Part shown: in pieces, positions 1 to 8,015 of the stretch
Layout: each line of letters opens with the position of its first letter
Position numbering within the stretch: position 1 is the first letter of the stretch
NCBI GenBank assembly: GCA_051953655.1
Contig: JBQCIO010000036.1
Location: 1 to 33,111 of the forward strand
DNA length: 33,111 nucleotides
Direction of reading: 5' to 3'
Source of the DNA: JBQCHF01 sp051953655
GTDB taxonomy: Bacteria; Actinomycetota; Actinomycetes; Motilibacterales; Motilibacteraceae
Translations under genes and position numbers: made by a program
The notes under the pieces: model-generated
What the model was told of the DNA's origin: nothing
The model's database searches: none
Seen by the model: the letters and a program-made list of their open reading frames with translations, nothing else

Positions 1-196
1 CCACCCGGCGCGCGACCAGGGCGGCCAGCGCGGTGCGGGCCTCGTCGCCGACGTCGGTGACCCGGAGGAGCTCGCGCCGCTCGACGCCGGCCACGTGCGC
101 CACCAGCTCCTCGGCGTCGAAGCGCGGGGAGGGAACCCCGGCCTGGGCCAGCCGTGCGGCCACGACGTCGACCAGCTCACGGACCCGCGGCTGCAC
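1..196 (-). CDS. prmC: Peptide chain release factor N5-glutamine methyltransferase, N-terminal part
   Basis: PrmC (HemK) methylates the glutamine of the GGQ motif in release factors RF1 and RF2. Only about the first 65 residues are present, because the window edge cuts the gene. The translation from GTG at 196 contains VPSPRFDAEELVAHV followed by a VERREL segment, typical of the helical N-terminal substrate-binding domain of PrmC. The methyltransferase domain and its NPPY motif lie outside the window. The gene begins 15 bases after the prfA stop on the same strand, so enzyme and substrate are probably co-transcribed. The ribosome-binding site is weak (AGGGCGG just upstream). The identification rests on the short N-terminal match plus the conserved prfA-prmC order. 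Confidence 0.85.
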   Translation of the reverse strand, partial: MQPRVRELVDVVAARLAQAGVPSPRFDAEELVAHVAGVERRELLRVTDVGDEARTALAALVARRV

Positions 197-211
197 TACC
201 CGCCCTGCTTC

Positions 212-1288
212 CTAGACGCCCTGCGCCTGGGCCAGCTTGGCCTCGGTGTCGGCGTCGACCAGGGCCTGGACCACGGCGTCGAGCTCGCCGTCGAGCACCG
301 CGTCGAGGTTGTGCGCCTTGAAGCCGACCCGGTGGTCGCTGATCCGGTTCTCCGGGAAGTTGTAGGTGCGGATGCGCTCGGAGCGGTCGACGGTGCGCAC
401 CTGGCTGGCGCGCTGCGCCGAGGCCTCGGCGTCGGCCGCCTCCTGCGCCGCGGCGAGCAGCCGGGCGCGCAGGATCCGCAGCGCCTGCTCCTTGTTCTGC
501 AGCTGGCTCTTCTCGTTCTGGCAGGACACGACGATGCCGGTGGGCAGGTGGGTGATCCGCACCGCGGAGTCGGTGGTGTTGACGCTCTGCCCGCCCGGGC
601 CGGAGGAGCGGAAGACGTCGATGCGCAGGTCGTTGGGGTTGACCTCGACGTCGACCTCCTCGGCCTCGGGCAGCACGAGCACGCCGGCGGCGCTGGTGTG
701 GATGCGCCCTTGGGACTCGGTGACCGGCACGCGCTGCACGCGGTGCACGCCGCCCTCGTACTTCAGCCGCGCCCACACGCCCTCGCCGAGCGCCGGCGCG
801 CCGCGCGACTTCACCGCGAGCGAGACGTCCTTGTAGCCGCCGAGGTCGGACTCGGTGGCGTCGATGACCTCGGTCTTCCAGCCCTGACGCTCGGCGTAGC
901 GCGTGTACATCCGCAGCAGGTCGCCGGCGAACAGGGCCGACTCCTCGCCGCCCTCGCCGGCCTTGATCTCCAGGATGACGTCGCGGTCGTCGTCGGGGTC
1001 GCGCGGCAGCAGCAGGTGGCGCAGCTTCTCGGCCAGCTGCTCGGCCCGGGCGTCGTTGTCAGCCGCCTCGGCCGCGAAGCTCGAGTCCTCGGCGGCCAGC
1101 TCGCGGGCGGCGTCGGCGTCCTCGCCCGCCTGCAGCCACTGGCGGTAGGTGTCCACCACCGGGCCGAGCTCGGCGTAGCGACGGCCGAGCCGGCGCGCCT
1201 CACCCTGGTCGGCGTGCACGGCCGGGTCGGCCAGCCGCCGTTCGAGCTCGGCGTGCTCCTCGACCAGCTCGGCCACACCCTCGAACAT
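212..1288 (-). CDS. prfA: Peptide chain release factor 1 (RF1)
   Basis: RF1 recognises UAA and UAG stop codons on the ribosome and triggers peptide release. The 358-residue product has the usual family length. The codon-recognition tripeptide is PVT at residues 188-190, inside RVPVTESQGRIHTSA. PVT is, as I recall, the form usual in actinobacterial RF1. The catalytic GGQ is at 232-234 (SSGPGGQSVNTTDSA). I chose the ATG at 1288 because GAGAGGTGG lies just upstream and the protein then begins at the conserved N-terminal helix. An upstream in-frame start at 1348 would add 20 Arg-rich residues read from the preceding terminator hairpin and is unlikely. The gene lies between rpmE and prmC, the usual actinobacterial order. 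Confidence 0.97.
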   Translation of the reverse strand: MFEGVAELVEEHAELERRLADPAVHADQGEARRLGRRYAELGPVVDTYRQWLQAGEDADAARELAAEDSSFAAEAADNDARAEQLAEKLRHLLLPRDPDDDRDVILEIKAGEGGEESALFAGDLLRMYTRYAERQGWKTEVIDATESDLGGYKDVSLAVKSRGAPALGEGVWARLKYEGGVHRVQRVPVTESQGRIHTSAAGVLVLPEAEEVDVEVNPNDLRIDVFRSSGPGGQSVNTTDSAVRITHLPTGIVVSCQNEKSQLQNKEQALRILRARLLAAAQEAADAEASAQRASQVRTVDRSERIRTYNFPENRISDHRVGFKAHNLDAVLDGELDAVVQALVDADTEAKLAQAQGV

Positions 1289-1335
1289 CTCGCCCACCTC
1301 TCTCACGCGCCCGGCAGCAGACCCTGCACGACGAC

Positions 1336-1375
1336 GGCGCCGGCACACACGTCCGAAGACGTGCGTGCCGGCGCC
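1336..1375 (-). terminator. Hairpin between rpmE and prfA
   Basis: Two 18-base arms (1336-1353 and 1358-1375) pair with a single mismatch around the loop CGAA. The hairpin starts 10 bases after the rpmE stop and ends about 47 bases before the prfA start. No T-run follows on the minus strand, as is common for actinobacterial terminators. It may be a partial terminator or a processing site that uncouples rpmE from prfA. Confidence 0.7.
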
Positions 1376-1384
1376 GCGGAGTCG

Positions 1385-1606
1385 CTACTTGCTGCTGCCG
1401 GCGTTCTTGCCGAAGCGCTTCTCGAACCGGGCCACACGGCCACCGGTGTCGAGGATCTTCTGCTTGCCCGTGTAGAACGGGTGGCAGGCCGCGCAGACGT
1501 CGGCGTGCAGGGTGCCGGTCTTGGCGGTGCTGCGGGTGGTGAACGTGTTGCCGCAGGTGCAGGTGACCTGGGTCTCCACGTAGTCCGGGTGGACGTCGGG
1601 CTTCAC
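1385..1606 (-). CDS. rpmE: 50S ribosomal protein L31, zinc-binding form
   Basis: L31 is a small protein of the large ribosomal subunit that helps bridge the two subunits. The 73-residue product starts MKPDVHPDY and carries the four zinc ligands of the C+ paralogue: C16 and C18 in TCTCGN, and C38 and C41 in VCAACHPF. The conserved TGKQ and GGRVARFEKRFG segments follow. The start is GTG at 1606, preceded by AGGAG at good spacing. Zinc-containing L31 is normally the form made under zinc-replete conditions and replaced by a Cys-less paralogue under starvation. That paralogue is not in this window. A strong hairpin follows the gene, and rho lies upstream. Confidence 0.97.
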   Translation of the reverse strand: MKPDVHPDYVETQVTCTCGNTFTTRSTAKTGTLHADVCAACHPFYTGKQKILDTGGRVARFEKRFGKNAGSSK

Positions 1607-1683
1607 GGGCTCTCCTCGTTGTCGGGTCAGGTCGCCGGGTCGGCCGATCAGCCGTGAGCCGGAACCACGATCAGTGTGCCAGA

Positions 1684-1719
1684 GGCGGGCACGTGCGCCG
1701 TAACGCGCACCTGCCCGCC
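1684..1719 (-). terminator. Terminator hairpin after rho
   Basis: Arms at 1684-1698 and 1705-1719 are complementary over 15 bases with one mismatch, around a 6-base loop. The hairpin lies 25 bases past the rho stop and about 80 bases upstream of rpmE. There is no T-run. It probably ends the rho message. Confidence 0.72.
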
Positions 1720-1744
1720 CCTGTTCCCCGTCTGGTGCGCGGCG

Positions 1745-3904
1745 TCAGTCGTCGTTGGAAGAGCCGCCGGACAGCGGCGAGGTCTTCTGCACCTGCATGA
1801 GGAACTCCACGTTGGAGCGGGTCTCCTTGAGCTTGTTGAGCAGCAGCTCGATCGCCTGCTGCGAGTCGAGCGCGGAGAGCACCCGGCGCAGCTTCCAGAC
1901 GATCTGGAGCTCCTCGCGGGACATGAGGATCTCCTCGCGCCGCGTGCCCGAGGCGTCGACGTCGACGGCCGGGAAGATGCGCTTGTCCGCGAGCTTGCGG
2001 TCCAGGCGCAGCTCCATGTTGCCGGTGCCCTTGAACTCCTCGAAGATCACCTCGTCCATCTTCGAGCCGGTCTCGACCAGCGCGGTGGCGAGGATGGTCA
2101 GCGAGCCGCCGTTCTCGATGTTGCGCGCGGCGCCGAAGAACCGCTTGGGCGGGTAGAGGGCGCTGGAGTCGACACCGCCGGACAGGATCCGGCCGCTGGC
2201 CGGGGCCGCGATGTTGTAGGCCCGGCCCAGGCGGGTGATCGAGTCGAGCAGCACGACGACGTCGTGGCCCATCTCCACCAGGCGCTTGGCCCGCTCGATG
2301 GCGAGCTCGGCGACCATCGTGTGGTCCGACGCCGGCCGGTCGAAGGTCGAGGCGATGACCTCGCCCTTCACCGTGCGCTGCATGTCGGTGACCTCCTCCG
2401 GCCGCTCGTCCACGAGGACGACCATGAGGTGGCACTCCGGGCTGTTGGTGGTGATCGCGTTCGCGATCGCCTGCAGCACCAGGGTCTTGCCGGCCTTCGG
2501 CGGGCTCACGATGAGACCGCGCTGGCCCTTGCCGATCGGCGCCACCAGGTCGATGACGCGCGTGGTGGTGATGCCCGGCTCGGTCTCCAGCCGCAGGCGG
2601 TCCTGCGGGTAGAGCGGGGTCAGCTTGCCGAACTCGACCCGCTGACGCGCCCGCTCGGGCTCCATCCCGTTCACCGTGTCCAGGCGGACCAGCGCGTTGA
2701 ACTTGTCCCGCGCCGAGCCGCGACCACCGCTGCCGCCACCGGTGTTGCCGCCGCCCTGCTGCTCGCCGTCGCGGGGAGCACGCACGGCGCCGGTGACCGC
2801 GTCGCCCTTGCGCAGGCCGGACTTGCGGACCTGGTTCAGGGAGACGTAGACGTCGTTCGGGCCCGGCAGGTAGCCGGAGGTGCGGATGAAGGCGTAGTTG
2901 TCCAGCACGTCGAGGATGCCGGCCACCGGCACGAGGACGTCGTCCTCGGAGACCTCGGGCTCGGCGTCGCCGCCGGGGGCGAAGCCGTCGCGGCCCCGAC
3001 GCCGGTTGCGGTCGCGGTAGCGACCGCGCCGACGGCGGCCGCCGAACTCGTCGTCGTCGTTCTGGTCCCGGTTGCTCTGGTCGCGGTTCTGGTCACGACC
3101 GTTCTGGTCGCGGTTCTGCTCGCGGCGGTTCTGGTCGTCGCGGCTCTGGTCGCGGCCGCCGTCCCGGTCGCGCTGCGGGCGGTCCTGCCGGTCGTTCTGC
3201 CGGTCGCCCTGCTGCCGGTCGCCCTGCTGGCGGTCGTTCTGCTGCCGGTCGCCCTGCCGGTCCCGGCGCTCGCGGCGGTCGCCACGGTCGCCGCGCTCAC
3301 TGCGGTCGCCCCGGTTCTGGTCGCCGCGGTCCTCGCGGGCCGGCCGCTCGCGGTCCTCGCGGGCCGGGCGCTCACGGTCGTCCGCCGCGGGCCGCTCGGT
3401 GCGGGTCCCGGACCCTGCGGTCTCGGCGCTCTCGGACCCGGCCGGGGCGGCGACCACGGCGGAGCTGGTCGCGGAGGCCGCGCTCGTGGCGGCGGGCGCG
3501 GCGTTCTCCGCGCCGTGCGACGTGCCATCGTCGGCAGCCGCGGCACCGTTCACGCCGGTGCTCGGCGCGGTGCCGCCGGCGGTGGCCCGCCGGCGGGTGG
3601 CCGGCTGCTCGGCCGGCGCGGTCGCCGATCCGTTCGCGCCGCCGGAGGGGGCGCCGCCGCCCTGGCGGGCGGTGATGGCCTCGATGAGCTGGCTCTTGCG
3701 GAGCTTCGCGGTGCCGCTGATGCCGAGCTGCGCGGCCAGCTGCTGCAGCTCGGGGAGCACCATCGCCGACAGGCCGCTGCCCTTGCGGCGCGCCGGCTTG
3801 GTCGCCGTCGCGGTGGCGGCGGAGGTCCCGGCCCCGGCGTCGCCGGCGGTCGGGGTGGACTCGGCGGACGCGGGAGCGTCCGTGAGACCGGTGGTGTCGG
3901 ACAC
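1745..3904 (-). CDS. rho: Transcription termination factor Rho with long Arg/Asp-rich insert
   Basis: Rho is a hexameric RNA-dependent ATPase that ends transcription. The product is about 719 residues, far longer than the roughly 420 of E. coli Rho. An N-terminal helical domain (LPELQQLAAQLGISG) lies at about 48-78. A low-complexity stretch runs from about 80 to 310, and its segment 170-300 is almost entirely Arg, Asp, Gln, Asn and Glu. The cold-shock RNA-binding domain begins near 320, and its linker carries a further Gly-rich insert. The Walker A motif PPKAGKT is near 467 and Walker B VVVLLDSITR follows. I chose GTG at 3904 because GGAAGGA lies 6 bases upstream and the start resembles mycobacterial Rho. 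An ATG at 3922 is the alternative. Inserts of this kind are known in actinobacterial Rho. Confidence 0.95.
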   Translation of the reverse strand: MSDTTGLTDAPASAESTPTAGDAGAGTSAATATATKPARRKGSGLSAMVLPELQQLAAQLGISGTAKLRKSQLIEAITARQGGGAPSGGANGSATAPAEQPATRRRATAGGTAPSTGVNGAAAADDGTSHGAENAAPAATSAASATSSAVVAAPAGSESAETAGSGTRTERPAADDRERPAREDRERPAREDRGDQNRGDRSERGDRGDRRERRDRQGDRQQNDRQQGDRQQGDRQNDRQDRPQRDRDGGRDQSRDDQNRREQNRDQNGRDQNRDQSNRDQNDDDEFGGRRRRGRYRDRNRRRGRDGFAPGGDAEPEVSEDDVLVPVAGILDVLDNYAFIRTSGYLPGPNDVYVSLNQVRKSGLRKGDAVTGAVRAPRDGEQQGGGNTGGGSGGRGSARDKFNALVRLDTVNGMEPERARQRVEFGKLTPLYPQDRLRLETEPGITTTRVIDLVAPIGKGQRGLIVSPPKAGKTLVLQAIANAITTNSPECHLMVVLVDERPEEVTDMQRTVKGEVIASTFDRPASDHTMVAELAIERAKRLVEMGHDVVVLLDSITRLGRAYNIAAPASGRILSGGVDSSALYPPKRFFGAARNIENGGSLTILATALVETGSKMDEVIFEEFKGTGNMELRLDRKLADKRIFPAVDVDASGTRREEILMSREELQIVWKLRRVLSALDSQQAIELLLNKLKETRSNVEFLMQVQKTSPLSGGSSNDD

Positions 3905-4433
3905 GCTGGGTCCTTCCGTCATGGGCTGGCGTCCCCGGCCGGGTCGGCGCGGCGACGCGGGAGGTGCACCCGGACCGGGGGTGGTCTTCTCCTGCCTCGA
4001 GCTCACCGGATGTGTGTCATCGGCGCCTCGAGCCGGCCTGACCCGCCCGCCCCGGGCCGCCCACCGCCGTGCGATTCGTCGCAGGGTCGGTGCGCGGAGC
4101 ACCGCGGGGCGTTTCAGGGTGCGAGGGCTCGGACGACTCCTGCCGGCTACCCGGTCCCACCCCGTGCCGGGGAGAGAGCTGGATCGGGGAGCCACGCCCG
4201 ACGGCCACGCCGGTTGTTGCTCCGGCGAGCACGGCGGTGGAGGGAGGTCCCTTCCGGGGAGTCGTGGCAGAGCACCGGCCTCATCGGGCCCCTGGTGCAC
4301 GTGGAGCGTAACACCCTCGGCTGTCCGGACGTTCCCGAACACGCGAGATCGTTCGTGTCCCTGCTGCCCGGCGAGGAGCCGGGCACTCTCCCGCGACGCC
4401 ACCGGCCCGCCAGCGGCTCAGCGGCTCAGCGGC
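3905..4433 (-). promoter_or_regulatory. rho leader and thrB-rho intergenic region
   Basis: This 529-bp stretch holds no convincing gene. Short open frames exist on both strands but show no recognisable protein. It contains the thrB terminator hairpin (4366-4384). A possible -10 hexamer TACGCT on the minus strand (4310-4305) has no good -35 element. If that promoter is real, the rho message would have a leader of nearly 400 bases. Long leaders at rho genes are often used for autogenous termination, but nothing in the sequence proves this here. Confidence 0.4.
4366..4384 (-). terminator. Terminator hairpin after thrB
   Basis: A perfect 7-bp stem, GCCCGGC at 4366-4372 and GCCGGGC at 4378-4384, closes a 5-base loop. 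It begins about 50 bases past the thrB stop. No T-run follows. It separates the threonine operon from rho. Confidence 0.55.
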
Positions 4434-4442
4434 TCAGCGGCT
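4411..4442. repeat. Four tandem copies of an 8-bp unit at the end of thrB
   Basis: CAGCGGCT is repeated four times (4411-4418, 4419-4426, 4427-4434, 4435-4442). On the coding strand the unit AGCCGCTG joins to give TGA at 8-base steps, so stop codons fall in all three frames within 24 bases. The first of them is the thrB stop. Confidence 0.9.
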
Positions 4443-5402
4443 GGACAGCACCTCGACGCCGGCCGCCTGCAGCGGCAGCACGTGCGCGCGGAACGCCGCG
4501 TCCAGCTCGGCGGCCCGGGACACCACCGGGGCGGCGGCGTGCTCGGCCACGAGCACCAGGACGGTGGGCCCCGCCCCGGACACGACGGCCGGCAGGCCGT
4601 CGGCGCGCAGCGCCTGCACCATCGCCAGGCTCGCCGGCATGGCCGGGCCGCGCTGGCGCTGGTGCAGCCGGTCCTCGGTGGCGGGCAGCAGCAGGTCAGG
4701 CCGGCGGGTGAGCGCCTCGACCAGCAGCGCCGCGCGCCCGGCGTTGAGCGCGGCGTCGCCGTGCGGCACCTCGGCGGGCAGCAGGCCGCGGGCGAGCTCG
4801 GTCGAGACGCCGGTGGGCGGCACCAGGGCCACCGCCACCAGTCCGGCCGCGGGATCCAGCCGGACCGCCCGCGGACGGCCGTGCCCGCCTGCCGCTTCGG
4901 CCTGCTCGGCCTCCTCCGTCCAGGCCACGGTCAGGCCGCCGAGCAGGCACGCCGCCACGTTGTCCGGGTGCCCCTCGAAGGCGGTGGCGAGCTCGAGGGC
5001 CGCCTGGTCGTCGAGCCGGTGGATGCCGTCGGTCACCAGGGCACGGGCCGCGCTGATGCCCGCGACGACAGCCGCCGCGGAGGAGCCGAGACCGCGCGCG
5101 TGCGGGATCCGGTTGGTGCAGGACAGACGCAGCCCTGCCGGACGCCCGCCCATGGCGTCGAAGGCGGCGTGCAGCGCGCGAACGACCAGGTGGGTGGCGT
5201 CGCGCGGCACGTCCCCGGCGCCCTCCCCCTCGACGTCGATGGCGAGGCCCTGCTCGGCGACCTCGACCACGACCTCGTCGTGCAGCCCGACGGCCAAGCC
5301 CAGGGCGTCGAAGCCGGGGCCGAGGTTGGCGCTGGTGGCCGGCACCCGCAGGCGCACCGGCCCGCGGTGGAACGAGGGTGCGCCGGAGGAGGCCGTGCTC
5401 AC
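4434..5402 (-). CDS. thrB: Homoserine kinase
   Basis: ThrB phosphorylates L-homoserine with ATP to O-phosphohomoserine, the substrate of threonine synthase. The 322-residue product is a GHMP-family kinase. It has an early PATSANLGPGFDALGLA motif (20-37) and the ATP-binding motif PHARGLGSSAAA at 100-111. The C-terminal motif is VVSGAGPTVLVLV. It starts with GTG at 5402, overlapping the thrC stop by four bases (GTGA at 5399-5402), so the two are translationally coupled. An 8-bp tandem repeat and a hairpin follow the stop. Threonine synthase and homoserine dehydrogenase lie immediately upstream, completing the pathway. Confidence 0.97.
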   Translation of the reverse strand: MSTASSGAPSFHRGPVRLRVPATSANLGPGFDALGLAVGLHDEVVVEVAEQGLAIDVEGEGAGDVPRDATHLVVRALHAAFDAMGGRPAGLRLSCTNRIPHARGLGSSAAAVVAGISAARALVTDGIHRLDDQAALELATAFEGHPDNVAACLLGGLTVAWTEEAEQAEAAGGHGRPRAVRLDPAAGLVAVALVPPTGVSTELARGLLPAEVPHGDAALNAGRAALLVEALTRRPDLLLPATEDRLHQRQRGPAMPASLAMVQALRADGLPAVVSGAGPTVLVLVAEHAAAPVVSRAAELDAAFRAHVLPLQAAGVEVLSSR

Positions 5403-6511
5403 GCCAGGCCCAGCGCCGCGGCTGCCGCCTGCACCGTGGGCTCGACCGCGACGGTGGAGATCTCCCGGCCGCGCAGGGCGGTCTCGGTGTCCTTGAGGCC
5501 GTGACCGGTCACCGTGACGACCACGGTCTGGCCGCGGTCGAGCGTGCCGCGCTCGGCGGCCTGGAGCAGGCCGGCCACCCCCGCGGCCGACGCCGGCTCG
5601 ACGAAGACGCCCTCACGCTCGGCGAGAAGTCGTTGCGCAGCAAGGATCTGCTCGTCGGTGACGGAGTCGACCAGGCCGCCGGAGCCCTGGACGGCGTCGA
5701 GCGCGAGCTGCCAGGAGGCGGGGTTGCCGACGCGGATCGCGGTGGCCACCGTCTCCGGGTGCGGCACGACCTCGCCGCGCACGATGGGAGCCGCACCCGC
5801 GGCCTGGAAGCCCCACATCCGGGGCCGGCGCGACGAGACGCCGTCGGCGGCGTACTCCTCGTAGCCCTTCCAGTAGGCGGTGATGTTGCCCGCGTTGCCG
5901 ACCGGCAGGCAGTGCAGGTCGGGCGCGTCGCCCAGGGCGTCGACGACCTCGAACGAGGCGGTCTTCTGGCCCTCCAGCCGCACCGGGTTGACCGAGTTCA
6001 CCAGCACCACCGGGTAGTCGGCGGCGAGGCCCCGCACGACGTTCAGGCAGTCGTCGAAGCTGCCCTGCACCTGGAGCAGGGTGGCGCCGTGCACCACGGC
6101 CTGCGCGAGCTTGCCGGCGGCGATCTTGCCGCTGGGCACCACCACCACGCAGCGCAGCCCGGCCTTCACGGCGTAGGCCGAGGCCGACGCGCTGGTGTTG
6201 CCGGTGGACGCGCAGATCACGGCCTGGGCGCCGTCCTCCACGGCCTTGCTCATGGCCATGGTCATGCCACGGTCCTTGAACGAGCCGGTCGGGTTGGCCC
6301 CCTCGACCTTGAGGTGCACCGAGCAGCCGGTGAGTGCGGAGAGGGCTCCGGCCTCGACCAGGGGGGTGCCGCCCTCGCGCAGGGTGACCACCGGGGTCGA
6401 CGCGGTGACCGGGAGCCGGTCGCGGTACTCCTCGATGACGCCGCGCCACTGGTGCGCGCCGCGGCGGGCGTTCCCGGCGGGGTTCTCCACGGCTGCTGCT
6501 TGCGTGCTCAC
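5399..6511 (-). CDS. thrC: Threonine synthase
   Basis: ThrC is a PLP enzyme that converts O-phosphohomoserine to threonine. The 370-residue product carries the PLP lysine K79 in NPTGSFKDRGM and the phosphate-loop region in CASTGNTSASASAYA. The later LPVGNAGNITAYWKG segment is typical of fold-type II enzymes. Length and motifs match the short actinobacterial threonine synthases. The start is GTG at 6511, overlapping the hom stop by four bases (GTGA). The 3' end overlaps thrB in the same way. Both junctions therefore use the same coupling device. Confidence 0.97.
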   Translation of the reverse strand: MSTQAAAVENPAGNARRGAHQWRGVIEEYRDRLPVTASTPVVTLREGGTPLVEAGALSALTGCSVHLKVEGANPTGSFKDRGMTMAMSKAVEDGAQAVICASTGNTSASASAYAVKAGLRCVVVVPSGKIAAGKLAQAVVHGATLLQVQGSFDDCLNVVRGLAADYPVVLVNSVNPVRLEGQKTASFEVVDALGDAPDLHCLPVGNAGNITAYWKGYEEYAADGVSSRRPRMWGFQAAGAAPIVRGEVVPHPETVATAIRVGNPASWQLALDAVQGSGGLVDSVTDEQILAAQRLLAEREGVFVEPASAAGVAGLLQAAERGTLDRGQTVVVTVTGHGLKDTETALRGREISTVAVEPTVQAAAAALGLA

Positions 6512-7821
6512 TGCTGTCCCTGCTCTCCCTCGACCCGCATGACGCTCGCGACGTCGCGCACCACGTCCAGCCCGCGCAGCCCCTCCACGGTGGCGGCCAG
6601 GGCGGCGTCCGGCGCGGCGTGCGTGACGACGACCAGCTCGGCCTCCCCGCCGGCACCGACGGTGCGCTGGCGGACGGTCTCGATCGACACCTCGTGCCGG
6701 GCGAACACCTGGGCCACCCCGGCCAGCACGCCCGCGCGGTCCTCGACGTCGAGGCTGACGTGGTAGCGGGTGACCGTCTCCCCCATCGGCCGCACCACGA
6801 GGTCGGCGTAGGCGGACTCCGCCGGACCCCGGCCGCCGGACACCCGGTGGCGCGCGACCGCGACCAGGTCGCCCAGCACCGCGCTGGCGGTGGGGGCGCC
6901 GCCGGCGCCGCGACCGTAGAACATCAGCTCGCCGGCGGCGTCGGCCTGGACGAAGACCGCGTTGTAGGCCTCACGAACCGCGGCCAGCGGATGGCTGCGC
7001 GGGATCATCGCAGGGTGCACGCGCACGCCCACCGACGAGCCGTCGGAGGACAGCTCCGCGATGGCGAGCAGCTTGACCACGCTGCCCATGGCCTTGGCGC
7101 TGGCGACGTCGGCGGCGGTGACCTCGGTGATGCCCTCGCGGTGGACCTCCGCGCCGCTCACCCGGGTGTGGAAGGCGAGCGAGGCGAGGATGGCGGCCTT
7201 GGCCGCGGCGTCGAAGGCCTCGACGTCGGCGGTGGGGTCGGCCTCGGCGTAGCCCAGCGCCTGAGCCTCCTCCAGCGCCTCGTGGAACCCGGCGCCGGTC
7301 TCGTCCATCTTGGTGAGGATGTAGTTGGTGGTGCCGTTGACGATGCCGAGCACCTTGCGCACGCGGTCGCCGACCAGGCTCTCGCGCAGCGGGCGCAGGA
7401 TCGGGATGGCACCGGCCACCGACGCCTCGTAGTAGAGGTCGACGCCGTGCTTCTCGGCGGCCGCGTGCAGGGTGGGGCCGTCCTCGGCCAGCAGCGCCTT
7501 GTTGGCGCTCACCACCGAGGCGCCGCTCTCCATCGCGGCGAGGATGAGCGAACGGGCCGGCTCGATGCCGCCGATCACCTCCACCACGAGGTCGACGTCG
7601 GGCCGGGTGACCAGCGCGTGCGCGTCGGTGGTGAACAGCGCGGGGTCGACGTCGAGGCCGGCGCGCTCGCGGCCGAGGCGGCGGACCGCGATCCCGGCCA
7701 GCTCCAGCGGGCGGCCGGCGCGCGCGGCGAGGTCGTGCGTCTGGGTGGTGAGCAGCCGGGCGACCTCGGTCCCCACGACGCCGCACCCGAGCAGCGCGAC
7801 CTTGAGGGCCGGCTCGCCCAT
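6508..7821 (-). CDS. hom: Homoserine dehydrogenase with ACT domain
   Basis: Homoserine dehydrogenase reduces aspartate semialdehyde to homoserine, at the branch to threonine and methionine. The 437-residue product has an N-terminal Rossmann fold (LLGCGVVGTEVA, residues 10-21). The catalytic domain includes GIVNGTTNYILTKM. A C-terminal ACT domain spans about residues 355-430 (YHVSLDVEDRAGVLAGVAQ). ACT domains in this family bind threonine for feedback control. ATG at 7821 was chosen because GGAGGTGG precedes it and the Rossmann glycines then fall close to the N-terminus. An in-frame extension to 7938 is unsupported. A 194-bp spacer separates it from lysA, so an internal promoter is possible. 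Confidence 0.97.
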   Translation of the reverse strand: MGEPALKVALLGCGVVGTEVARLLTTQTHDLAARAGRPLELAGIAVRRLGRERAGLDVDPALFTTDAHALVTRPDVDLVVEVIGGIEPARSLILAAMESGASVVSANKALLAEDGPTLHAAAEKHGVDLYYEASVAGAIPILRPLRESLVGDRVRKVLGIVNGTTNYILTKMDETGAGFHEALEEAQALGYAEADPTADVEAFDAAAKAAILASLAFHTRVSGAEVHREGITEVTAADVASAKAMGSVVKLLAIAELSSDGSSVGVRVHPAMIPRSHPLAAVREAYNAVFVQADAAGELMFYGRGAGGAPTASAVLGDLVAVARHRVSGGRGPAESAYADLVVRPMGETVTRYHVSLDVEDRAGVLAGVAQVFARHEVSIETVRQRTVGAGGEAELVVVTHAAPDAALAATVEGLRGLDVVRDVASVMRVEGEQGQQ

Positions 7822-8015
7822 GGCTCCCACCTCCGTCTGCGCAGTCCACCGTCCGCGCTGTGTCCACCCGGCAGCCGCCCCCACGGCAGCGCTCAAGCCT
7901 CCCGCACGCCCCGCCGGGCCCGTCGCATCCTCTCGCATCCTGGACCGTCGCGTTCCGGGAAGCGGACGGACGGGCCGGCGACCACGCTGTCGACCAGTCT
8001 CCGATCAGCTGTCGA

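Noticed and set aside
95..1657. 520-residue plus-strand open frame
   Set aside because: It is antisense to prfA and rpmE, which have clear motifs; long antisense frames are expected in high-GC DNA.
4300..4340. Firm promoter call for rho
   Set aside because: Only a TACGCT hexamer is present, without a -35 element or nearby start codon, so it is mentioned only as a candidate.
3923..4402. N-terminal extension of Rho by 160 residues
   Set aside because: The extension has no family similarity, and the GTG at 3904 has an excellent ribosome-binding site.
1676..5504. Very long plus-strand frames with Ala/Val or Arg/Ser-rich translation
   Set aside because: They lie opposite rho and thrB and show only composition-driven low-complexity sequence.
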